From Chlorophyllum brunneum (lineage: Eukaryota; Basidiomycota; Agaricomycetes; Agaricales; Agaricaceae): DNA of 64,000 bases. The DNA lies in contig OY756146.1 in assembly GCA_963576785.1 (NCBI GenBank), positions 1,364,001 to 1,428,000 of the forward strand, written 5' to 3'. Shown here piece after piece: positions 44,754 through 57,261 of this stretch (the stretch's first letter is position 1; every line of letters starts with the position of its first letter). A model generated the notes under the pieces. That model had not been told where the DNA came from. It saw only the letters and a program-made list of their open reading frames with translations, and searched no databases. The translations under genes were made by a program, and so were the position numbers.

Positions 44754-47700
44754 CTACGATCGGACGGCACCAATCCTCGCCCAAAACATCTCCTCACGCA
44801 GCCTGGTCAATTCCTTCCACGTCCTCTCCTCCCATGTAGAATCGCCCATGTACATACCCCCATTCTCACTGGTCTCAGAACCATTGTCATCAGGGCTCTT
44901 CATTCCGTTCATTTCCTTCTCCCCCGCCTCGCTCGCGGGCTCCGATCTCCGAGGCGGTAAAGGCGGAGGCGGGGGGCCCCCAGGACCAGGAAGGGCAGAC
45001 GGAAGATCCTCCTCATTCAATGAGATGACGGGCTGGTGATCAAAACTTTCGTGTTCTGACACATCCCTTTTTTCTTGCTTTGTTTCTTCCTTCATTTCCT
45101 CCTTTGTTCCCATCCCCTCTTTAACCGTCTCAATCTCGACCTGCTCTCCCTCGTCCTCCCCTTTCTCGCTTATGGTTTGAGCCCCATCCTCAGCGTCTAC
45201 GAAAACCTCAGCTTCAGAAGATACGGAAGCGCTTGAATCAGTGCTTGGCACCACTTTCATTGCCTTGGGCGCTTCTGGTACCTTAGCCGTCTCGGCACCT
45301 TTGTTCTCTTCCTTGCCCTCTTCAGAAGTCTCCTTCACAATATCCAGCTGGGTCTGGGATGTAGACGCCAGCACTGCCTGAGCGTGAACCTGTACGTCCC
45401 CGCCCTTCGCGGGAGATCCAGGAACAACGGCCGGAACGGAATTGATCGCAGGCGACCCAGGCCTAGAATCGCCCTCGCCGGCAGGCCGTTTGGGTGCTCT
45501 CGAAGCTGCACGTCTTGGTATAGGAGGTGGAGCGCCTCCGATGGGTGAAGCCCCGAGAGCTGGCGAGACAGTACGGGACGGCGGGTTAGGAGTGGCACTG
45601 AGAGCATTGACAGGCGGGGTACCAGGGCGGGACTCGGGCAGGGGTGTGCTGGAAGGTGTACCGGGGCGAGCGAGCGATGCTGAGAGTCTTTTGGCTGCAC
45701 GGGGTGGGATTGCTGGTGCTGATGGTGCCGACGAAGGGGGATGCTGTGGCCGAGTTGGGGTTTGCGGAGGGGTTGGAACGGCTACGGGGATTGGAGAAGA
45801 GACAGGAGGTTCGGAAGGGGGAACGGGTCGCATGTACTCTCCGTTTTTGGCTGGAGATTCGGGAGTTGGCGTTAAAGGTTCGGCTTCTGAAGGGTCAAGA
45901 GCCGTGTGAGCGGAGGCCTCGCTCGTTGAAGGTTCAAACCCAGGATGGATGGGACTTGTTGTCGTGGGCTCGGTTGGTGTGGAAGGGGGGGACGATGAAA
46001 GAGCTTGATTGACTGGCGTCCGAGCACGGCCTTCACTACGCCTAGGAAGGGGTGGAGGTGGCCCGGTGTTGGGTGTCTGCTCCTGTGAGTGTCGAGGTGG
46101 AGGCGGGGGTAAGGCCTTCATTTCCTCTACACCGGTGGCAGGGGTAGACGTTTTCTTCGTCTTTTCCTTATCACCCGCACTCTCACTCCAACTCGCCGCT
46201 CTCTCTCCGATAGCACTTGCCAATCCCCATAATCCTCTCTTCCTCGGAGGTACGGGTGGCTTTGCCGTGCCAGATACATTAATGGAACTCTGCGTATCCG
46301 AAGTAGATACTAAGGCCGATGCAGTTCGCTTATGGACAACAGGCGGTAGGACAATGGGGATGTCTTCCTCCCATATTTTCTCAACAATGCTCACACGAAC
46401 GAAAGCCCATAATGAACACGTGGAGCGAAGGCGAGCAAGACACCAACCACTTGTGCAAAGAGGATATATCGTGCTGCTCGATTGAGTAGGTGTTCCACTA
46501 CCCAGGGATGAGTAGGATGGCGCGGGGGTATTCTGATGCAACGGTGTTGATGAGCCTGATACTGATGAACTAGATGGCACAGACGATTTGAGTAGCGGTA
46601 GACTTGGTAGAGGAGATGACGTTTGAGTTGATGCGATGCGGAATATGTAAACTTGAGATGGGTATATAGACGTAGATGGAGATTGCGCTGTGCGGTTTTT
46701 AGAACGAGGTGGGATGGGAGGAGGATCTGTTGCATGGGTAGCCATGTTGGTAGGGGTTTTCTTGAAAAGACTAGCGGACCACGAAGATCCAGATCCAATA
46801 GACCCAGAGTAGGAATGTGCCATTCCCATTAGAGCGTTGGTCGGAGGCCGGGTCGGACTCGTGTTTGTAGAGGGAGCGTGAGCAAAGATGAACGCCCCAC
46901 AAAGAGCACATGGAATGTTCTCATTGGCAGCGAGGCCTGAGATTCCTGCATTGGATAAATGCGAAGATTCGGTGATCAAAGCTGTAGAGGATATCGGCTC
47001 GATGATGAGTTGTCCGGTGTGTATAGCACCAAGGACGGAGCGTCTAGTTAACCAGTTTAACGAGGGTGCGAGATCCAACCGTACAGTAGGTTCTCTGAGA
47101 TCGGAACACAGGACTGGTATTAGCGAATGTGACCCGAGACTATGAGGTCCGGAAACTCACGAATCTTCGGTCGATAGCCGCGTCAAGAATGGCAAGGGGA
47201 GAAGGGTGGTCATCGCAGGAGAACTCGAAGAGCTGGTATGGAGATGTCGAAGGTGAGCAACGAACAGAAGGAATTCTTGGTAAGGAAGGTGCGAGCTGAA
47301 GAGGCGAAGTGTAGGAGCAAGGGCTTCGGGACCCCGCCCAACGACCCATTTGCCTTTGTCTACCAGGGACTGCATTTCCGCAGTTTTCTGTTCTGCAGCC
47401 TCCTTATCCTCCTGCAAAGCTTGAACCTGGTGCTGCATCACGCCGACGGCTTCCTCTGCTCCCTTCAATGCCTGTTCGGCCTCCTCCGCTTTTCGCTGGC
47501 TAATGTGTTGCGCATAGCGTGCTTCCGCCACCATGGTGTTTGCCTGATTGAACAGGGAGGCACTAAGATCATCAAGATCCTTCTCTATGGCAGCGCGTGC
47601 ACTTTCGGCCTGTCCTCGCTGTGCGGCTTCTTCCGTAGCCTTGTCCATGAGTCGGTTCAGCTCAGTAGTGACATGATGTTTCTCAACCAGTAATCCTGTG

Positions 47701-48032
47701 TTTAACGCGGCAAGATGCTGCGTCCGTTCGAGTTCCAATTGGGAGATCTTGACAGACCCGGTGCGCAACTGGGCAGAAGCCACATGGAGATCGTCTTCCA
47801 AGTCCGAGACACGGTCGTACGATTTGACAAGCTTGGCGTTGAGTTGGGTCACTTGGGAGAACAGGTCCTGTATCTGGCTCCGCAAGGACTCAATGACCAT
47901 TTCCTGGGCCTCAGGATCGGCTGCGTAATGCTGGTGATTGGGCTTGCCATTGAGAACGTCGTTGCCAGCAACGTTTTGTTTTACAGTCTGGGAAGGAGAG
48001 TCCGGGGTTGTGTCTAGAATGTCTTCTGCCAT
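44754..48032 (-). CDS. SEC2: Sec2-type guanine nucleotide exchange factor for Sec4/Rab8
   Basis: Reads leftwards from ATG 48032 (MAEDILDTTPDSPSQTVKQN). Residues 42-230 are one long heptad-rich coiled coil; within it DLSASLFNQANTMVAEARYA (about 156-175) is the Sec2/Rabin exchange region that opens the Rab nucleotide site. An intron (about 47080-47160) joins this to LDLAPSLNWLTRRSVLGAIH, shared with other basidiomycete Sec2 proteins, then a Cys pair in CALCG. The remaining ~650 residues are disordered and Pro-rich, with many SH3-type PPxPPR motifs (PPIPPRSK, KPPVPPRKRG, PPPPLPPRR) and acidic segments, ending in an amphipathic stretch STWEERTWKELTRLREEMFW and stop at 44754. Sec2 recruits and activates Sec4 on secretory vesicles in polarised growth. 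Total about 1,080 residues, longer than yeast Sec2 (759). No damage seen. Confidence 0.85.
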
Positions 48033-49258
48033 GCACTGGGAGATGTGATTAGGAGAGAATGTGAAGGGTAGGAAGAGGCTGTCGTCGTCACTTTCCTCTC
48101 AACGTGTCTCCACCACATATGTTTGCCTCCGGCTATCTTGACCAAATACGGCACCGGCTTACCCCGGTTCGGCAACCAGGTCCGCCATCTGGTCGCCGCC
48201 TTCACATTTTACTTCTTCAACATCCCTCGATGCGCGTGGACTGGCGACAGGAACAAACCACTATACTAATGAATTGGAACGTTTGCAACTACCTGGTTCG
48301 CGTTAGACTGGATACGGGACCCCATTTTTCGGTGCGAACCGCACAACAGGCCCGACGACGCGCCGTCGTCCATCTCCATGCCCTCCATTGTCGCCCCAGT
48401 ATAGCAATGCTTTTTCACTACGAATCTTACGTCGATCTTTCTTGATCTACTCGACCAGATCCCGATTTTCCGAGGATGGCGTCGATGGCGAAATATCCGC
48501 CACGCGTCCTCCCCCAACGCACCGATCTCTATAGATGGTGGTCGGGCCAACCTCTGGTGCCCTTACATCCTCCTAACCATTGTTCTTTTTCAGCTGCAAA
48601 AGCGGGACCTTGGCGCGTTACCGCTAATTAGTGTCCTACCAACCAGCAGAATATACTCCCAGGTTGTTGTATTTCTATGAGCACTCGTTGTCCACACCCG
48701 ACTCTATATGACGTGTTAACGACCTTGTATTCAGCTATTGCCGTGCCCTGACAGCGACCCGAACATCGGGAGTAGTCCCGACGCTTTGACTCCAGCAGTG
48801 AATCTGTCCAAGCGCCCCTCTAAACTGGGAGATGTCGAGCGACCAAGCGGTATAAATTTTCTCAAAACTGAAGCGGACTGTCGATGCATAGATCGCCAAA
48901 CAAATTGATTTTATACCATGTTTCTGTGTGCCAGTTACATCACCGCCCCAAAAGGTGTAGGCCCACTCTGATGGCCCTGTCAGGGTCTTCTCCAGTTAGA
49001 TCCAATTTGTGGGCACGCTAGCGCTTGCACAGATGCTTCAGTCGATCCCACTCCCTTTTTGGGCGCACATTGTAATGTCTTCACTGCGAGGAGACCACAT
49101 CCCCTTGCATGAAGTCAATGGGCCATGGTTTCGGGAAGGGTTCAAAAGGACCGCAGGACTGACATCTCTTTCTCTAGATTCTTCCCTCCCTACCCCAATA
49201 TCCTCATCCACTTAACCTCATCTACTTTGCGCTCCTTTCTCCCTCTCCGTTCCTCGTA
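48033..49258. promoter_or_regulatory. Divergent upstream region, SEC2 and HMG-like gene
   Basis: About 1.2 kb between the start codons of SEC2 (minus) and the HMG-box-like gene (plus). No coding sequence was recognised. The last 80 bases before 49259 are strongly pyrimidine-rich, as often just upstream of fungal start codons. Confidence 0.45.
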
Positions 49259-50498
49259 ATGCCTTCCAGATCCGCAAGAAAAGCACGGGCGTCTCCGGTT
49301 TCAGACAGTGAAGGTGATCACTCCCTCCTCGGTCATCATCACCAACGCTGATCTATTCGCTGACCTACTTCACCCTCCTTAGGACAAGCTCCAATTACGC
49401 GTCTTTCAAGCCAGGATCTAGAACTTCTGGAACAATTTAAAAAACAGTTCCCGAACCTGAGGCCCGAATTTTCCGGAAAGCCAATCAATAGCTTCATGAT
49501 TTTCCGAAGCCGCTACGTTGCGGACAAGAAACCGGGCAGCCACACAGACCAGAAACTGGGTAACCAGACGGGCCAGTCCCAGTACAGCAGGGAAGCAGCC
49601 GCAGAGTGGAATTATAACACGTCTGACTCTGCCAAAGAGGAATACAGACGCTGGAGTTCCTTACTTCGGGTATTCTGGAAAAAGATGCACCCACACGGTC
49701 GCCGTGCATCGAGCATTCCGAAGGACAAGAAGAAGAATACCGCTAAAGGCGCTGTTAGCAAAGCCAAGAAGGCACGGTCGTCCTTTTCGTCTAGGAAGTT
49801 TCAACCCCTACCCAGCCCCCCGGTGTCGGACGACGCATATTTCAAAGAGGAGACCGAGGAAGACATCAAGGGAGAATTTGTCGACAACATCTCCGAGGAG
49901 GATACATGCGGGGACGATGATGATGAATACCTTCCCCCGAAACCCTCACTCAAGAGTAGTTCTACCCCTCATCGACCATGGAGTCAGGTGAGAATTGTTT
50001 GTTCAATCATATGTAACACCTCTGAGCCGCCATCCCTAGAAACGGCCCAAAGCTGAACTATTGACACCAGTTTCGATCACGCGGGAAATATCCCTCGATT
50101 CCGAGTCTCGTTCTTTATCTCCCACTCCTGCCTTTTGTGGTTCTGACTCGAGTTACCCATCGTCGCCCGTTGTCCATGACGTCAACCTTTCCGAGTTGAA
50201 CGATGATGGCCACTCGGCGCTCACTGGCTTACTCACTCTCCCGACGTGTTCTTTGCCCGAGGCTTCCAGTTCTCATGTCCTTGGAGAGTCACTCGAACAA
50301 ATTGCCGTTGGATACAGTCTCGAAGAGCATACCAACAACCCGATTATGGACTGGATTCCAACCGATCTTCTCTCCGACTTCGATCCCGCCATCCACCCTA
50401 CCGACTCTTCCAACCCTGTCATGATTTTCGCAGACGATCTCAACGGTCATCATAACCTCGGTTTGAGGTTCACCGACTCGTCTACCAGTGATTTCTGA
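49259..50498 (+). CDS. HMG-box-like DNA-binding protein
   Basis: Start ATG 49259: MPSRSARKARASPVSDSEG, with a first intron (about 49314-49382) giving QAPITRLSSQDLELLEQFKK. Residues ~50-125 resemble an HMG box of the MATA_HMG/Sox type: KPINSFMIFRSRYVADKK matches the helix 1 start (PxNxFhhFR), SREAAAEWN and SAKEEYRRWSSLLRVFWKKM fill helices 2-3, and the basic tail HPHGRRASS follows. A basic, Lys-rich stretch (KDKKKNTAKGAVSKAKKARS) could be a nuclear signal. An intron near 49988-50052 leads to an acidic, Ser-rich C-terminal half that ends TDSSTSDF at 50498 and could act in transcription activation. The insert between helices 1 and 2 is longer than usual. HMG-box proteins of this kind include mating and development regulators in basidiomycetes; no specific role can be assigned here. 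Confidence 0.7.
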
Positions 50499-51858
50499 TC
50501 GCGATTTGGAGGGTTGCCAAACCTCGTAAGTCGTCTAGGTCCCAGCTTCCGACACGAGTCAGATTTGTTGATTCTCTTCTCTCGTTGCTTTGTCCTGATC
50601 TGTCTCCACTATTATGTATATATCTGATCGTAATAATCCTCCTCCTTTTTACTTATAATCTCTTTGAAATAGCTACGTCATACACAAAGTCACCATTCCT
50701 AATCCTCGTCGTCATCATTTGTATCTATGTAACACCTCATGCTAATGTTTTCCCTCCTCAACCCCGATTGTTTATAATTACGTGCTTATATTAAATGATA
50801 TATACCTAGTTGAAAATAAGAGACTGGTCGACTATGCAAGACAACCTGATGGACCTGGATGTGTCCTTGGGGGCGCGCTTCTTCTTGTCTCCTTTCAGAA
50901 AGGGGTATGCAAGGCGATCATACAGACGCTGATGATTGGTTTATCATTCGCCAGTATCATAGTGTTCGAGTAGGTCAAATCCATTTCGGATGGCAGGGCC
51001 AACGCGTAGGAAACGTTGTATGTTGCTTTGTTGAAGAGTCCGATCAATCGAGATAGCACCTGGAAATGCGTCAGAGCATACCACGAGTCCAAATCGTCAT
51101 GAGACGACTTATCGATAGTCCTATGGTATGGAGCGGGAGCTGCTGTGGAAAAGGTCAGTGTCATCCCAGAACAGAGTTTGAGGGTCTTCAACTTCCTATG
51201 CACTATCGACGTCGGTTACTTCCGAGGGCTGCCCTTGGACAAGAAATGACCGGACCGTGTCCCTGAGCGTCAATGAAGGGTGGATTTCGCCCTGGGGTGT
51301 ACGGTGATTAGCCTAGCATTCCGAAAGCGAGAGGACAATGGTTATGATTATCACAAGAGCTGGTACCGAGGATATAGACATGGAGGTATTCATGCAATCA
51401 ATGGTGGAGTGAAGCGAAGTTCTCCAGCTGGGACTTGGCGGGGATATCGAGATAGGAGGGGCTCAACCGTTTGCACAGTCAGGCTGTCGAAATACCAATC
51501 GGCACAGCTTCAAGTCCAGTGTTCCATCCCGGCATCCATGAGGCAAACGAGTATGGCAGTCAAGCACCAGTTGGGGACTAGATATGTCAATGGCGTCTGT
51601 ATGTTGCCAAACCGAGGCAAGCACATGGCAGCACATCTATTACTTGCACTTCGAAGCTCAGAGCACTGCCCTGCGCAGTGGGGAGGTCATAGAAGGGGAG
51701 TACAGCATGGCAGGCGCGGTAGAGACCATCAGGTCACGAGCCCGGCTTTCTCGCACTGCATCAGACCCACCGCCAAACGCCAACACCAATACCCTGCATG
51801 TTTCTGCTCATCACCAGCCCATGCCAACTGACTTCCAGCGGTCAGGGTGATATCTTGA
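50499..51858. other. Intergenic, no gene confirmed
   Basis: The first ~300 bases are AT-rich and likely 3' UTR. On the minus strand 50895-51203 encodes SSHDDLDSWYAL, slightly reminiscent of the DDLES motif of fungal FunK1 kinases, but no other kinase motif is present and the frame lacks a clear start. The segment 51280-51831 has open frames on both strands that look non-coding. The promoter of the EH-domain gene must lie at the right end. Confidence 0.4.
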
Positions 51859-54552
51859 ATGTCTACCTCCTCTGCACTTGAGTTCGTTCCCACCCAAGGG
51901 GAGCTTTCCGTTGTCGCCGCCATCTTGGAGTATGCGAGAATAAAGTCTGGCCCTTCATCCAGCCACGACGGCGTTCCACAAATAGATTCCGAAACTGCCG
52001 TCGACATCCTACAGCGCAGTGACCTCTCCAATGAACACCTAGCCAGCATTTGGGCTATGGCAGACGAAGATGAGGACGGCAACCTTTCTGAGAGAGAGTT
52101 GGCGATCGCTGTTCGGCTGATCGGCTGGGCCCAGTCTGGAAAACCTGTCAACCGCAGTTTCCTCAACTATTGTATGCCATTCCTTGTTGTACGAACCTAT
52201 CGCTGATCACTCTCAGCCAACGGCCCACTGCCGACTTTGAAGGACGTATGGGAAAACAAGTGGGACACTGACTCGGCGCATGCCCAGCTCCCACCTGTGA
52301 ACCTCCACGATAAGATTGAATTCCACCGAACTTTCAGGGAAGCTGGTCCCGTTAATGGCCTTCTCGATGGTATGACATCTTATTGCAGTGAAGTGAGGGG
52401 CATATCCGACAATTTTTTCTTCCAGGGGACAAGGCTCGAGACATCTTCCTCAAAACCAATCTATCATTCAGTGACCTCGATCACATATGGTGGGTACGCT
52501 CATTTATCGTCATCAGAGATGTCCTGACTGCATCCAACAGGAACCTCATAGATACAGAACAAAGAGGCTCACTTAACAACATAGAATTCGCCGTCGGCAT
52601 GTATCTGATCCAGGCTATCAAGACGTGCCAGCTCACGACTCTTCCCGCATCAATACCACCGCACATTTACGATCAACTTGGCGTCAAATCAAAATCCCCC
52701 TTCGCTGCACCTCGTCCTCCACCGAAATCGGCCCCGCTACCCTGGAAGTCACCATCAATTTCGGTAAAGAATGTCGCTACTCGTCTCGATCAGACAAAAA
52801 CCGAAGCATGGGATGTCTCGGTCATTGAACAAGCTGAAGCGAACAGACACTTTGACACATTAGATGTTGATAAGACGGGTTTAGTGGATGGTGACGAGTC
52901 CGCACGATCCATGCTCAAATTCTTCAAACTACCACCTAGTGACATAGCTGAAATATGGTGTGTGTGTGCCCTGTACAAGTCCTCTATCGGGTGGCTGATA
53001 TTGTCACAGGGAACTTATCGACTTGAGACACGATAACAAACTTAACAAGGATCAACTCGCGGTCGCCGTCCACCTCATTCACAGAAGACTAGAAGGCCAT
53101 GAATCCTCCTCCCTGGAACTTCCCAAGTCCCTGATACCACCCTCAATGAGAACTAAGCCCCAAAACCACATACGGCGTGCGTCAGCACCACCAGTTCCCC
53201 AGAAAAAACTCCCGCCGCCTCCGCCTCCTGCGTCTAGGAAACCGTCTCTCTCGGCATCGTCGTCACCATCATACCCATCCCTCAAGCGAGCCACGTCCCT
53301 CTCACCTACAACCCCCACGACTCTCCGCCCGCCAAAGCCTGTCAAACCTAACTTCAACAGTCGGTTTAGCATCGCCGTTATACCCGAAACCACCTCCCCA
53401 GTCAGTCCTCCCCCAGCTACTGCCGAATTTCAAGGGCCCTCCACCCCCTTCCCTTCCCCTCACAACAACATGGGAAGGCCATTTGAATCCCCCACCTCCC
53501 CTACCCGGACTTACAACGATCTCAGAGCCCCCCCAATGTCCCCCATTCCCCCGCCCCTTTCACCTTTACTAGAACGCTCGAACTCATTGGATCAGGAGAT
53601 GGTCGCAGAACTAAGAGCTGAAACTAAACAGCTCAGAACTCATGTGGAGGAGTTGATGGTACAACTGAAAGTGCAGAACCAGTACCGGGAACGTAATGAA
53701 GCCCTGAAGGAAGATAATAAACGCATGAAGAGGCGATTACAGGACATGGAAATGACCATGACTCAGGTCATGCAAGCAAGTGAAGGAGCTGATCGAACTG
53801 AGGAGCTCATGCGTGAAGTGGCCAGGTTGACACATATCTCGACTGAGCACGAAAACACGAAGACGGAACTGAGGGAGACATTAAGCTCCATGGAGGAGCT
53901 CTCTCAGGACAACCAAGATTTGAAACAGAAATTTGAAGATTTGAAGGTGGAAAAAGAGTCTCTTGAGAGGGAATTGAAGGCGGTTGAGAATAAGATGCAG
54001 AACCTCCAGGCTGAGAAGAACTCGATCACGACACGTATGGTGGAGATGGAGAAATTGCTTGTCGACCCACAGGGAAAGGGGAGTAGTAAACGCGAGTTGC
54101 AAATGTTGTTGAAGGATGTGACGAAGGAAAACGAACAACTCAAATCTCGCGAGCGTGACATGCAGCAACAAATGTCTACCATCCTCTTAACAAGCCGAAA
54201 TCAAGCTCAAATAGATGATCTAAAACGAGAAAACTCGAGACTGAAGTTGAACGTAGAGGAGTTGGATGAAGTTGTGAAGAAGATGCAAGCCTCAAGTTCG
54301 GATAATCAACTTCGAAGGAGGATTAGTGAGTTGGAAAGGGAGAAAGAAGCACTTGGGACACAGGTGACGGAAATGACGCGGCGGGTAACGAGCGTTGAAG
54401 AGCGGAGTGGGACTAGGGTCGAGGAGTTGCAGAGAAGGTGCAGAGAACTCGAGGTGACGAATCAGGCGTTGCGACATCAGCAAGCTAGGGGCACACAGCA
54501 GGACGACAACGCACCCCCACCCGCTTACTCGGAAATTTCTGTTCCTCCCTGA
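51859..54552 (+). CDS. EDE1: EH-domain endocytic scaffold, Ede1/Eps15-like
   Basis: Scaffold of early clathrin-coated sites. The ATG at 51859 opens EH domain 1 (residues ~5-100), with a canonical EF-hand loop DEDEDGNLSERE. A short intron leads to EH domain 2 (from PLPTLKDVWENKW), with DLDHIWNLIDTEQRGSLNNI split by another intron. EH domain 3 is around residues 255-345 (HFDTLDVDKTGLVDGDESAR, LPPSDIAEIW, then ELIDLRHDNKLNKDQLAVAV across an intron). EH domains bind NPF peptides of endocytic adaptors. A Pro/Ser-rich linker (PPVPQKKLPPPPPPASRKPS) follows, then from about 53600 a 270-residue coiled coil with heptads (ELRAETKQLRTHVEELMVQL), and the tail PPPAYSEISVPP at 54552, which contains a PPxY motif. 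No UBA domain is seen at the end, unlike yeast Ede1. Five exons, all in good frame. Confidence 0.85.
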
Positions 54553-55110
54553 TCTATTATGATCTTTTGACCACACCTGGATCGTATTCACTACACTTAT
54601 TATTGACTTCATCTTACACACCCCATGTAGACTTAATTATTTCTGCAGCCAGTCGCGACCATTTGTGACTAGGAACAAAATGCATTTCACCTTGATACCT
54701 TTTACCTCTCCCAAGTCGAGGTCACTCAACCACTTGTAGGGATTGAAATTGGTGAAATGGGTTCAAGTTATCTCCTCTCACGCAGAGGGGCGGGTATCTT
54801 CATAAATCAGGAATGGTCACTCGAACAACCCTTTGAAGGACTAATTAGACTTTCCCGCTGCCAAACGTTTTTCCAACAAGACAAGGACACCGATTTCTAA
54901 TCTGGGTGGGAATGAACGAAGTCCCGCCTCACCACCGGCCCCCATCGAGCGCGATAGAACATGGAGGGCAAAACAGTATCAAATCTGGATTAAATCATGT
55001 TCAAACGTTCACCGATCATACAGGTCCTTTACCATGGTTTATATTTGATATTCAGTAACAGACTCCCAAAAACAAGAACAGTGGAAAACGAATCGTGTGT
55101 ATAGTACAAT
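54553..55110. other. Spacer between convergent genes
   Basis: About 560 bases between the 3' ends of the EH-domain gene and the acyl-CoA oxidase gene; no coding sequence seen, presumably 3' UTRs. Confidence 0.5.
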
Positions 55111-57261
55111 CTAGAGTTTACTATGGGTTGCCATTAATGGCCGTATATATTGCTCGAATCCAACCTTGTCCAGCCCGCCATCAGCCCGATTCCGTAAGTT
55201 TATTGGGAGCTGGCGCGTCCATTCAAGCATAACCTCGTACACATTTCCGTCCTTCCTCCCCAAGGCGGATCTTAAACTTGCATCAGAAAAATTCCATGCA
55301 TCTGTCAATCCAATTGCCTCTGGCAAAAGGGCTTCTAGTGTCGTATTGGTGTGTTCACGAACAGCGCTCAACTGTTCAGAAGAGATGTATCCATCCTCGA
55401 AGAAACCAGAAGAGCCTATCGAGAAAGGGCTTTCGATAGTTGAAAGGGCGTAGAGGCGGCAAACATGTTGCACGACTCTTTGAACGTTGATATCCTGCAA
55501 CTCCAACGTGTGTTGGATGAAGGCTTCGAGGACGAAGTACTCGATATGGTAGCGAGCGGCCATAATCAATCTCATCATATGATGATTCCATGCCACTTTT
55601 GCTTTCTGGCCGCTCTTTAGAGCCGACCTTAGTGCTGCTTCACATTCAAAGATGCTCCGTGTGGCGCGGTGTTTGAATATCTGGAGAAAATTTCTTGGAT
55701 CGAAAAGCTCGCTGTTTGAGCACGGGCACCGCGTACTTCGCCCAGCTTTCAGATCTTCGTATCCTATCCGAAGATAACCCAGGTTCTTGTCACATTTCGT
55801 AAGATCGCCGTCGCGGATAATTTGAGCTTCCTTAACCAGATACCGGGCTGTTTGCTGATACATCACGTAGTTCTCGCCTTCTAATGTCGGGACAGATGCC
55901 ACATTCGCAACAATGTCGGGTAGGCCTGACAATGCGGAGTAGCCATGGCCACCACAGCTCTTCCTAGCATCCTCCGCACCATCCGCGGCCATTTGGCTCG
56001 CATACGCCTTGAGAGCTGCCGTTATGATGTGGAGATATGGTAACGTAGAATTGTTACCAGCTTCTTGTTCCCGCACGAGGTTTTCATACCTGGACACGCA
56101 TGACCGTGAAGCGAAAAGGACGGCATATGATTGTGAGAGGAGTGTAAGAAGTCGATAGTGCTGGGACTTGAAGGATATAATGGGTACATCCGTCGAGTCA
56201 GAAGAGCTGAAGCTGAGGTTTCCCTGTTCGCGAACGGTGGAGTATCGAATGGCAATGGTGCAGGCTTTTGCCAGCTGAAATGTGACAGCATGGGCTATCA
56301 TCGTCCGTGCATATATCATCGTACTGTACGAATGTTTGGCGTGGTCTCCAGACGGCGGCGTGTAAGTTCCATCTCTCGCGACTCTAGCTTGACCCATCAT
56401 CATATTCCGCCGTGGTATCCTGACATGCCGGAAAATAGCATAACCATTGTCGTTGCCGTTCATGCCAAGCTTGAGCCCGATGTCACCGAGCTCAATCCCA
56501 GGGAGAGGTTTCCAGTTATCAAGTGACCTCAGCTGAACCATGAATGCATGAATGCCATAATCTTTCTTGTCAATGATTAGACGTGCCATGACCATGGCAT
56601 GAGAGACTGAATAGCCTAAACCTCCAGGCCAATACTTGGTGGAGGTGGGTGTTGGGGAATGAATGATAAACTCGTCGGTCTCGGGATCGAATCGTGCAGT
56701 GGTCTCGAGCCTTCGGAGAAACGTTCCATGACCAAGTTCCGTCTGGCAGTAGGTGCCGGTGATCGCTCCTGATATAACCAGGGGAAGCCAATGTGCCCGT
56801 TGTTCTGCATCACCCTGCAACTTTAAGGTCGGGATGAACATTCCGACATGCAACCCGAATGGAGAGGTGTTGATAAGAAAGTAATTGGCATCCATCTTGT
56901 TGAACAATCCGTGTCCACGGACTATCTCATCCTCCAACATGGATCTGCCGACATGGAGGCCATGGTGATAGAGGTTCGTCCGATTCATCTCACCATAGAT
57001 GCACGGCAGTTTCCTCCCGTCTTCTCCAATAGTGCGTTCGACACGGGCCAAGATTTCTTCTCTCTGCTGCACCTGCTTTTCGCTTGGACTGCAGTTCAGC
57101 ATCCGTTTTCAAAAGCTCGGATGGATGACGGAAATGGCGTACCCTCCATATATTATGTACGTTAGCTGTCGGGAGTCAAATGAGGCTTTGGCTCGGGCTG
57201 ATTGTATGAGCTCCATCTGGCGGTTCATAGTCTTGGACACAACTGCCTGGGAGTGTTGCAT
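55111..57261 (-). CDS. POX1: Peroxisomal acyl-CoA oxidase
   Basis: FAD enzyme that oxidises acyl-CoA to trans-2-enoyl-CoA with H2O2 release, the first step of peroxisomal beta-oxidation. Start taken at ATG 57261 (MQHSQAVVSKTMNRQMELIQ); a later in-frame ATG at 57228 is possible. Exon 1 continues ARAKASFDSRQLTYIIYGG, then a ~55-base intron joins PSEKQVQQREEILARVERTI in a single long exon to 55111. Family motifs: PFGLHVGMFIPTLKLQG, GTYCQTELGHGT, STKYWPGGLGYSVSHAMVMA, LPGIELGDIGLKLGMNGNDN, RIPRRNMMM, SCGGHGYSALSGLPDIVAN and PTLEGENYVMYQQTARYLV. The last three residues are SKL, a perfect type 1 peroxisomal targeting signal. About 698 residues, normal for the family. Nothing damaged. Confidence 0.92.

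Noticed and set aside
45442..45909. 155-codon Gly-rich plus-strand frame
   Set aside because: Antisense shadow of the Pro-rich part of SEC2.
45925..45950. B-box-like GGTTCAAACCC
   Set aside because: Lies inside the SEC2 coding exon (PGFEPST) with no tRNA fold around it.
50895..51203. Minus-strand frame with SSHDDLDSWYAL, considered as a FunK1 kinase remnant
   Set aside because: No HRD, DFG or other kinase motif nearby; the single short likeness is too weak.
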